A DNA stretch of 64,000 nt from Beaufortia kweichowensis (Eukaryota; Chordata; Actinopteri; Cypriniformes; Gastromyzontidae), in NCBI GenBank assembly GCA_019155185.1, contig CM032798.1:18111121-18175120 (forward strand), read 5' to 3'. The notes beneath the pieces are model-generated. The model did not search any database. It was not told where the DNA came from and worked only from the letters and a program-made list of their open reading frames with translations. Positions 13,929-25,700 of the stretch are shown here, one piece after another (positions within the stretch are counted from its first letter, which is position 1; the number at the start of each line of letters is the position of its first letter). Position numbers and translations under genes: made by a program.

Positions 13929-16678
13929 ATGATGCGGATGCTCGCGCTGTTTTTCGCACTCTCGGCGCTCCGCTCGTCGGCGCATGCGCATGCGCAGGAA
14001 GGTAAACCTGAAGGTAAATCTCTCCAACTTTCATGTGATGCACCAATAAACGAGAAGACTAACATTTTGCAGAACATGAATCCTAAGCACTTATCTTTTA
14101 TTTTTGCTATTTAAACAGGTTTCAATGCTGCACGTAAATTGCAAAGCAAACGCAGTAAAAACAGCTTATTTGCAAACATCTTAATAAAAAAACATGCATA
14201 AAAATGTGCTAATGCAATTACAGTCTAATAAAACGAAATATTTTTTTACCTTTTAAATCCATATAGTACATTTAAAGTCATATAATCCATTATTCCAATA
14301 ATTTTAGATACAAAATAATACCTCAATTTTATTTTATAATTTTAGGTATACTTCAGCAAAATTATAATATCAAGTATAATTTATGTAGTAGGCCTAATAG
14401 TATACTTGTAAGTGCACTACTTAGTGTAGTGTTTGTGGAGCAATACATAGAAAAATATATTGTGCAAAGAAAAATTAGGTGCATGTGCACATTGCTTTAT
14501 TATTATTTTTAAATAAATAACCTATAATAGATAGTCATGTTGCTGTCAGTCATGCATTTAGAAAAAATTCTACAGTCAGTACAAGACACTTTCTGAGTAA
14601 GATGTGTTTGTTTATCTTAGATTATAAGTGTAAAATGAAGGGATTTGTTCCTGTGCTATATCTGTGTTCGGCTTAAACAAGTGCCTGAACCTGAAGATTT
14701 TGTTAAACCTGTTTCTCAACGGCAATCTGCTGAAAAATGTCACAGAGGGGTTTGAACTTGTGACAGCTACACCTCACTGTTCCACACTTCACTATCATAC
14801 AATCTCATGTGTGTGAGGTGTATGTTTTTAAATTGGGTTGATACAGTAATGGGTTTGCATTTAATTTTAAAATTATTAAATACGTTTAATCACAGTTCTA
14901 CACAGTTTTATTGTTATTTAGTTTTGAATATGATTTGTAATATATGCATATGTGCATTGTACGAATGATCAGATACAGGAAGTATCCAAAAATAATTACA
15001 GTACACAACACAACACAACAGGAGAGAGAGATATTTGAACTGTGATTTGAGGCATTGGTTGATCTTTGGCCAGTACAGTAAGTGTTGACTAAGAAGGGTG
15101 GAGCACAATGGCATGATCAACAACAACAGGTGTAGTCCAGGTGATCTCATAGGTAACAGTTGAAAGTACCGGGCGGTCACGTAATCATATAATTTCAAAC
15201 TGTAAACCTGATCTCCTCAAAGATCAATTCAGTTGAAAACAAAGAGGGTCTTTCTATGTCAGAAACTAACTTTGGCATTTTTGTTTTCTCATTTTAAAAA
15301 GTATAGAGCATTTTTGTCACTTCTAGTGGTAATGTTTTTACAAATCCTTCATAAACAAAAACAGCCATAGAGTGAAAATGAATGAATCCCGTCTGTATTT
15401 CAGACCTTTAATGCTCAATATAGTGCATTCTATAACCATTAAACATGATGCTTTTAACTAATTTAAAACTTTTATCAAGCCAGCATCAAAGTTTTCTTTT
15501 CAGAAAGTTGCCTTTCTTTCTGCTTTAAACTGTTCTTTTAAGAACTGTGAATAAGATTGTGTTTGTTTTCAATACTATTTATTTAACAGCCTGGTTTTGT
15601 TGGAATGTAAAACACTGTTGAGGTGTACAGAATGTACTATGTACAGAATAGTTTCATACACCATTGTGACAGATTGCCATTGTCAGGTTATGTCACAGTG
15701 AGCCGACAAACACAAGACTTTGTTGACAGAATTTATTTAGTGTAAGAAACGCCTGTTGCAACCGTGTTTTATCAGAAAGTAGAGAAGCGGCCTATAAAAG
15801 ACTCTATCTTTCTACCAATACAGCATGTCCGCAACCGTGACCTGACTTTTCAGTTGACCGGTACATTTCAATACAACAGTACATATTTTCGATATCCCGA
15901 GGAGATAAGGGCATCATTGTCTAGAAGACGTCAATAAATGGCTCTCCCACACACACACGTACTGAATACTGTGATGTCGAATAGATGCAGCATGTGTAAC
16001 GTCTTTGTTTCGGCCTCCGTCTTCAGACATAACTAAATATTCATTTATGGAAATGCACAATTTGAAACAATGGCAAACAGTGTATGTGCGTATTGGTTTA
16101 CGTCAAATTGTACAACAGAGACAAAAAATGTAAGTCATTATTCAGAGATAATCTTTCCACGCTGAAACCAGTGGTATGGCCTTAACCATATTAAACCTGG
16201 TGTGATGTTACCCAGTTTTAAAGCATACTTAAAAAGTTGTTCTTGGTAGTTTTTATAGTTGATTAGTGCAAGCCATACATAAACAACAATAATGAATATT
16301 TTATTTGGTTGTAATTTTGATTTCATCACATCACATTCTGGATCAGATGGATGCATACTTTCCCAACACGTGCATGATAAATAAGTGTAATTTGGCTGCA
16401 CCTTCTCTTGCCCAAGAGACAGGAGTAACCTGTAACTTAAAATGGGTGCAAAACAGAGTCATTAAGACATGGTGTCTATGTATGTACATGCCTACTGTAC
16501 GTATTAAATGACCCAATAATAGCACAAACGACTCTGGCATTGATGTGTAGATGTGTATTTGTGGGCATGAGAACCGATCTGTCAGGTTTGCCTTAATCTC
16601 TTTGTGGCCTTGGCCAGGTTTCTGTTTACAAGTTGAGCTGTCTCTGTTGTGTGCAGTTGTAGACCTCCCCTGGCCTTT

Positions 16679-16725
<47 letters not shown>

Positions 16726-19700
16726 TGATTGTGTGTTTGTTGGAGTTTTGGCGGGTATATACACCTGTTTTCGCGCGTTTAGTGAATAGAGGCATTGTCT
16801 CATTAATCACCATTTTTTAAATCTGTCCATAGATGTTCAAAGTTTTTCTTTAAAGCTTTTGTAATGTTTCTTGAGCTGTAGCTCTTCTTTCATAGAGATC
16901 CTGTGCTGTCAACAGGCACATTAAAAGAGGAATGCAGTGTTGCTGCTTTCATTTAATGACTTCTGTGAAGCTTGTGAAAAATTCTGAACATATTTGTGCT
17001 ACTCAGAAATTGCCCTATATATGTTAAGGAGATATGATGGAGCTTTTTATGTTTAGTTACTTTTAAAACTTTAAAGTTGAAGAGGTATTTCAGTTGTGTA
17101 TTGCAAAGCTCAGAATATTTTGTCGTGGAAGAATGTTTGTGTTCATAAAATCTTTAATATCTTTGACTTTGGCTAATAGCAAATCTAAGCCCAGATTATC
17201 TGTAAGATCTTTTCTAAACATCTAAACATGTGGGTCTTTAATCAGGAGACAAATCTAAGAAGCATCAAACTTTACAGTATCTCCATTTGCTCCATTTAAT
17301 CTCATTGCTGCCTTAAAGAAACAGTCAGGATATTACCAAAATATCATTGAAATAAAGCTTTAACATTAAGAAGCTTTTAACTTCAACACCGCTTGTAGCA
17401 AAAAGGATTTAATCATGAAACCTTCTGGTTGATGGCTTGAAGCATTTACTAAAGTTACCTACCTTACCTGTCTCATTTTTGTCCCTTACACCCTGAACTC
17501 TTGATCTTATCAGTTCTCGCTGAACACACACGTATCTATAAGAATGTGTTAAAGGCAAGACTGTGTTGGTTTAGTGTGTGTGGAGTTCATTAGATTTAGA
17601 GAAAATGGGAGTTAAAAAGGTGATGTGGAAGAATACTTCTCAAGTGTTTCGTGGGTTCAAGTTAAGCATTTTGTGTTTACAATAAGTGAAGTCTGATAAG
17701 AGTTTTTATTCTTTACAGAAGATAGAAAGGAATATCAACACATGTCTGACCAAAGCATTGAGTGAAGTCACACCTGTCTGATGTGTGGTTGGACTGTGAA
17801 CACATGTTTGTGTTTCGCAAGGTGTGTTACCTGATTAGTTCGACTGCTGGCCAATTGAATCCATACTGACTAAGCTTTATTTATATAGAAATGTAAAACC
17901 CAAATCTGGGATACGTGATACTAGAGATTATGTTGTTGTTGTTTTAACACTATTTCAATTAGTAATAGTTCACCCATCATCATTTATTCACCCTCACGTG
18001 CTTCAAAACCTGTATGTGACTCTTTCTTCTGTGAAACACAAAAGAAGATATTTTGAGAAATGTCTCAGTGGTTTTGTGTTCATACAATGGAATGAGGCTC
18101 AATGTTGTTTGATTATCAACATTCCTTAAAATATAAATGTTAAAAAATATATTTTTGAGTGACAATCCCTTTAATTTGTTGAAAAATCTTTTAATGTGAG
18201 GGATAATGAAAAAAATCTAAGTTTTTGGCTCTACCTATTTTTTAAAACACATGAACAGCAAACAACTTTTTCATTCTGGATATAATAATTTAGGATTTTT
18301 TAATGCAAGGCTGTTTATTTAATAAGCCAATATGTCATAATTTTTTCACCTTTATGTCATTCAAACCCTGTATATAAATGTATATGAAGATATTTTGCAA
18401 AACGCTGGTTACCGGCACCATTGACTTTTATTGTACTTTGTGTCCACTATGAAAGTGAATGGGTGCCGTTAACCAGCGTTTTGCAAAATATCTTCTTCTG
18501 TGTTCTGCTGAAACAAGAAAGTCATACAGGTTTGATATGACATGAGGGTGAGTAAATAATAAAATCATTAAAATTTTTGGGTGTACTATCCCTTTAACAG
18601 CGAAAAAATATATAATCTTTCACATACACACACAACTTTTAGCACACCTGTTAGCATTGATGTGTGATTTTCTAATTCAACATACTCTGTGTAACCTGTG
18701 TTCTGATCACGATGGGTCACTCATACATAAAAAAAAATTCTAGGAATCTTATTTCTCAGAATTTTAATCTGTAAATGATCCCGGGGCTGTTTCTGGTAGC
18801 TTTCTGAGTATTAATGGGAATATGTTTGCCTTTCCCCCCGTTTAATGGCTTGTGTATGCCATGGTCGATTTAAACCAAGAGCAAAATTTGAAATGCAAAG
18901 TAGCTTCTCCTCACTTCCCTTTCACATCTGTCCACAATTGCTTACTGAAAAACAATGCAAGCAAAATATCAACACCACAGCTGGATGGACGTACCAGAGA
19001 GACATGTGAAAATAAGCATTGAAGGGATAGTTCACCCAAAAATAACAAATTCTGTCATCTTTTATTCATTCATCACTTATGTCATTCATTATCTGTATGT
19101 GACTCTTTTTCTCTGTAAATCACCAAGGAAAATATTTTGAGAAATGTCTCAGTGGTTTTGTTTTCATACAATGAAAGTCAATGTGGGCCAAAGTTGTTTG
19201 GTTACCAATGTTCTTCAAAATATCTTCTTTTGTGTTCTGCAGAAGAAAGAAATTCATGCAGCTATGTTTTTAGTCATTAAATGTATGCTTTCTTGAATTT
19301 GCTCTCTTTGCAGTGACTGTGTGTACCGGCACTCAGAATTTGCTGAGTGTGACAGGAAGTTCGGAAATTCAGTACAAGCTCATGAAGGAGATGTACAGTG
19401 GTTGCCAGATTGTCATAGGAAACCTGGAGATCACACAAATGGAACACAATCGTGATTTCTCATTCCTGCAGGTGGGTAAAAATCTGTTATACAGTAATAA
19501 AAACTAACTTTTCCCACTAGCGTAAAAAGTCTTGTCTTCCCCGTGTACCGTACGATTTAGAGAAGATAATTATAGATCTGCTTTGAAAGGCCACTTTTGA
19601 ACAAAGCAAATGTGTGAGCACACGGCAGTCAAACCAGATTTGTTAAGCCAAGAAATGAATCATACCCTAATGGGGATGATTGAGTAAATCTTTGCCTTTT

Positions 19701-22643
19701 TTAACTGTGTCTGCAGTCTATCCGTGAGGTAACAGGGTACATCCTCATCGCCATTAACCAATTCAGAAGGTTACCTCTGGAGCAGCTTCGTGTCATCCGA
19801 GGAACGTCTCTATATGAAGATCGATTCGCTCTCGCCGTTCTCGTCAACTATCAGAAAGACGGCGTGTACGGATTGAGGGAGCTGGGCCTCACACACTTGA
19901 CAGGTGAGATAACGCATACGTTAGAGGTGACACATACACACCCACAGACATACAATCTGGCAACGCACCCCACGTAGTTTCCATGGCAACAAGACATTCG
20001 GGAGGGTGTGGTAGAGAAGACGAGTGAGTCAATGGATAGAAAAATATTTTTCAATGTATGTGTGCACTTTGGTTTATGTCGTTCAAACCTCTATGATTTT
20101 CTTTAATTGAACTGTCTAAGCTGCTCTTTTTCACATGATGAAAGTAAATACAGACCGAGACAGATGAGTTTCTATAATAACAAAATCAAGTCCCATGAAA
20201 GTCATATGAAAACTTTTTTGTCTCGTCACGCCAAACCTGGTTTCGAGCAGAAAATGGACAATTTATGGATGTGAGATTTACAGTCAAAACATAGAAATAT
20301 AAATTCTAAGAGAATGTATTTATTACCAATATTTGAACCACCAGTTTATATTTTTATACATCCCTGTTGATAGAGTCCAAACATTAGGAAAATATCAGAA
20401 AAAAAAAGAACACATTTTTGAGAGGCAACATACTTTGTAGGATTTCTGTGAATTAAAATACACAAACCAGAAGCAATAATACCCAACAAATTATTAAAGA
20501 GAAACGACTCTTTAAAAAACATAAAATAGTTGTATTATTTTAATGTTCATGTGTTCATTTATGAGGAATATGGACTGTTATGAATGTGACAATTCTGAAA
20601 ACAGCATTTTACTTGACTATGAAAAATCATCCTTTAAACATAAAAAATGCTTTCAAATCTTTGAGAAAGACCTCACATGAGCATTTAAACCAGCAAATAT
20701 TGACATCTGAGATATTAGTATGATAAAAAAACTTGACCTTTGCATGGAATTGCCCAAATATGAAAAATGTTTCTGTACAATAAAAGTAAGACTATTAGTC
20801 TCTAACTCGTTTTGTATTCTGTGGAAAAAAGAAGTCATTCAGGTTTGGAACAACATAAGTGTGAGTAAATGATGACAGAATTGTAATTTTTGGATTAACC
20901 ATAACTAAGGTTATACTCATTTAACTGTCATGTGAGAAGTCTGAACTGTATTGCACTTCATGATAAATTCCAGCTTGACGGTTACAGTTAAGATAGAGCA
21001 TGTCCTAACCTGCTTAAGCAAACATGACATGCTTAGTGGGAAATATAAACTTACATTCTTTCTATTGTGTATGTCATGTGTGTAAATGCATGTCTGTGAA
21101 TTAATGAACACGTTTATTATCTGTCTTTATCCTGTCTCATATTAGACTCCTTTACAATCACTATCACATATTCTAAACAAAAACCCTTAAATCACTCAAA
21201 AAAGTCATATTTAAGGACCTGATAAAGGACGTGAGCCATTATTGGCCCAGATTATCACTCACTTTTTTACCAAAAATGTAAAAATCAAGTTATTTATTTT
21301 ATCTGCTATTTTTATTTTGCTGTTTAGTGAGTTTAAAGGGTCCTGCATAAAAAATAGAAGATCTTCAGATTTTAATTCTTATTTTTTCCTATAGGATATT
21401 TATTTGACGGATATGTGTATATGTTCACAGAGATCCTGGAAGGTGGTGTTCAGATCATCCAGAATAAATTTTTGACCTATGCGCCGCAAATTAATTGGCT
21501 GGATATTGTGAAGGACAATGGAGCAGACGTCATCATTGAAGACAACGGACCAGAATGTAAGATATAACTGCATTTTATTTATTTATTTTACATTATGAAC
21601 AAATTCATTCAAATTATGGTGCTTAGTTTTTAAATAACTTTATATTTAACCAAAGAGTCTTTATGTTCTTATAAAAATGTAATCATGAAAATTATGTTTT
21701 GCTTTTTTAGTTTCATGTCATGAGTCTTGTGCGGGTCGATGTTGGGGTCCAGGAAATGACACCTGTCAAATCTGTAAGTTTCTGGTACACAAACACATAC
21801 ACACACATATGTTGGGTTTGGATGTTTTATGGGTTCTTTCACAAGACATAATGTCATCTGAGTTTCTCTCTTTGTGTCTCAGTGACTAAGACAGTATGTG
21901 CGCCGCAGTGCAACGGCCGGTGTTTTGGACGCAGTCCCAGCGAGTGTTGTCACATCGAGTGTGCTGGAGGCTGCACCGGACCTCTCGACACAAACTGCTT
22001 TGTACGTTCACACAAACACACACCAGTTATTGAACATTTAATCGTTACTTTGACTGTTCTCAAATCTGATTGGATGAGAGATGCTCCTTATATACTATCT
22101 GACCTCTTACTCCTGTGATTGTTTTAGTATCACATTAGAGTAACAAACTAATATATCATGTTGTATGTGTTCGCAGGCCTGCAGAAACTTCAACAACTCA
22201 GGCTCATGTGTGCCGCAGTGTCCACAGGCTCTCATCTATAATAAAGTGACGTTCAAACTGGAACCAAATCCTAATGCAAAATACCAGTACGGATCGATCT
22301 GTGTGTCACAATGTCCAAGTAAGCGATCATCTGATTCTTTAGTTTACGTCACTAGTTACACATTATTACACTGTTTCAATAGCAACAGAGTGCACAGTTA
22401 CCTATATAAAACTGCACTACAAAGGATTTGTGAAGGGTTTAGGTCATTTAATAGTCTGACCCTTTGTTCTTACTTGCTGTGTTCTTTTTCTTTAGCTAAC
22501 TTCTTGGTGGATGGCAGTTCATGTGTTAGCAGCTGTCCAGCAGACAAGATGGAGGTGGAAAAAAAGGGGGTGAAAAGATGCGAGCCATGTGGGGGTCTCT
22601 GTCCGAAAGGTAACTCTCTCTTTCTTCTTTCTCTCTCTCTCTG

Positions 22644-22729
<86 letters not shown>

Positions 22730-25700
22730 AGTCTCTCTCTCTCTCTGTCTCTCTCTTTCTGTCTCTCTCTCTATGTCTCTCTCTCAAGTAGATCTTTTCT
22801 TTGGGTTAAAGTATAGTTACGTTTTTTCAAGCATGCTATTAATAGAGTTCTCTTAGTAAACTAAAAATAATAATGTATACTTTCTAGCTTTATGTACTTC
22901 TCAAATATATACTTTATGTATTCATCAGAAAAGCAGTTGTGTATACATGTATACAGTAGTTGTGTAACCTTAACCCTAAACTAAGAAATCAAAATTTGCT
23001 ACTTAGAATAAACTTAAAGTTACACCTACAGTATACTTAAAAAGTACTACTTTTATAAACTAAAAAGTAGTCCCAAGTAGTATAAAATAGTACACTTACA
23101 AGTATACTTGTACTACTACTAATATGATTAATATTTTCTATATATTCATTTTTTTATCATTATTATAATATCTTTTAAAATCTTAAAAACCATTCTTGTG
23201 AAATCTTTTGCTTGAAAGGTGTGTGTATACTGCTTCTTTAAGTGCCAATGGTTTGATATTTTATTTTGTATGTAAATGTATTTAAATGTTATGCATCAGC
23301 TAGTAAATCTCACTTTGTGTTTATTCAGCATGTGTTGGCACCGGTACACCCAGCAGACAGACTGTAGACTCACAGAACATCGACAGCTTTATAAACTGCA
23401 CAAAGATTCAGGGCAGTCTGCATTTCCTCGTTACGGGAATAAAAGGGTGAGTTGATGAAAAACCAGTACAGGGAAATTCTTCTACAATTGAGCTTATTTT
23501 AGTACATTTGCGACGATTTTTTGACAGATAAATAGATATGATAAATATAGACACACAATATGTGCCACAGACTGTGAAGAAATGTTTTGTCAAAACTGCA
23601 TTTTACAGATGATTAAACCCGATTCTTTATCTGCTCTTTAGAGACAGCTACAATAATATTAGTGCTCTCGATCCAAAGAAACTCAAGATCTTCAACACAG
23701 TCAGAGAAATAACAGGTGTGTACGCTTTTATTTGTGTATATATATATATTTGCAATGTCTTCTGCACTGTGTAACTTACATGTCTGTCCACTTTTTAGAT
23801 ATCTTGAGTATTCAGTCTTGGCCTGAAGAGATGGAAGATCTGTCAGTGTTTTCGAATCTGGCAACCATACAGGGAAGAACACAGTACAGGTAAAACATTG
23901 TTTGTTCAAGGAAATCATTTATGTGTCTTATTTCCAACAACTCAATGAAAACAATGTATTTTTGTTGTTATTCTTCCCTTTGTTTTATCATATTTTTAAT
24001 CATTTATTTCACTCATTTCTTGCTCTCTCTCTCTCCAGAGGAGTGAGTTCTAAGAGGTAGGATTGTGTATCCAGACTTTAGTGTGTACCTCTTTTTCTCT
24101 TTCCCAGCCTGTGCTTTATATTCAGATATAAAGCATTAAAATCTTAAATTTGCATGTGTGACAATCCTTTAAAATCAGCTCATTGGTGTGGTATTTCGAA
24201 GCTTGTGATTGGAGGTCATGCATGAGGAATATGGGCACTTGGTGTATTAGATTAGATAGTGTTACATGGCTGGTAAAAGGGGGCTTGGTGATATCAGCGG
24301 AAAAGAGGTTTTCATTAGTTTTAATGAAAGATGTCATTTGTAAATATCTCTCTCTCACTCTTTCAGGGGTTACTCTCTGTTAGTCATGAGGATTCCAACT
24401 CTGAAGTCGCTGGGTCTTCGGTCTCTCAAACGGATTGGCGACGGGGGCATTTACATCACAGGAAACACGCAGCTCTGCTATCATCACACCGTTAACTGGA
24501 CACGTCTGTTAGGTAGCGGCCCCCGGGCCCTGCGTCGCCAAAAGACCCTCGACATTAAAGAAAACCACCCGCAGGAGCAATGCAGTAAGTGCATGTTTAT
24601 GTACGCCACATTGAGCTTATAATGAAATTATTCAAACGTTTGTGTAATCATCGCTGTGTGTTTATGTAGTCCAGGAGGGGCATGTCTGTGATCCCCTGTG
24701 TTCATCCGAGGGCTGTTGGGGTCCAGGACCCGATCAGTGTCTGTCTTGCAAAAACTACAGCAGAGGAGGAACATGCGTACCACATTGCAACTTTCTGTCG
24801 GGGTGAGTACGGGACGTCACGTTCGCTTTTTATATGCGTGTTGTGATGAAAAAGAGTTTTTAAGAAAAGACAATTGTCTGTTTGTCTCCGCGCAGGGAAA
24901 AGCGAGAGTTTGCCGGGCCGAAGGGAGAGTGTATGCCGTGTCATCAGGAATGTTCGGTGCAAGAAAACAAACACACCTGCATAGGATCGGTAATCTCCTC
25001 TTCTCTGATAGAGCCTCACATGGCGTCATCGGTGGATTTGTAGATTTATTCCAAATCTTTCTGTCTCGTCTTTTCTCAAGGGTGCTGACGAATGTGAGGC
25101 GTGTCAGAATCTGAAGGATGGGCCGTATTGTGTGTCCTCGTGTCCAGAAGGGGTTCAGGGGGAAAACGGGCTCATCATTTATAAGTTTCCCAATGGCCAG
25201 CAAAAATGCCAAACATGTCATGCCAACTGCACACTGGGGTAAGGAATGTCTTTTCACATTGATTATATATTCAAAGAGTGTTGAATGAAATACTGTGTTA
25301 ACACAAATAAAATGTGCACTTTTGGTGGTGATTTTCATGCTTACGCAATAAAAAGAGTTAAAAACCTCCACACATAATTAATAAACTTTGGCATGTAGCT
25401 TATCCTGCACCACTTGTTCTACCGACACGCGTGATGCCTTTAAATATGCAGTTTGTTTACATTTACATTTATGGGCAATTCCATACAAAAGTTTTCACCT
25501 TGTAAAGTTCCACCATGTGAGGTCTCTCTCAAAGTTTTTAAAGCATTTGTTTGTGTTTAAATCGTGATTTTTCATAGTCAGCTAAAGTGCTGTTTTCAGA
25601 ATTGTCACATCTATAAGAGTCCATATTTCTTATAGATAAACACATGAACATTAAAATAAAATATGTTATGATATATTTTAATATTTTATTTTATGTTCTT

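Larger units (their letters stand above)
14002..19313 (+). other. erbb3 intron 1 (5.3 kb)
   Basis: Holds no recognisable gene. It contains a TC microsatellite (16681-16722) and three foldback MITE copies near its 3' end. Any regulatory elements in it are not visible to me. Confidence 0.7.

Noticed and set aside
19988..20001. X-box-like GTTTCCATGGCAAC in erbb3 intron 3
   Set aside because: Left half-site mismatched and no ciliary gene nearby.
24817..25371. 184-codon minus-strand frame over erbb3 exons 14 and 15
   Set aside because: Antisense shadow of real exons; no independent signals.
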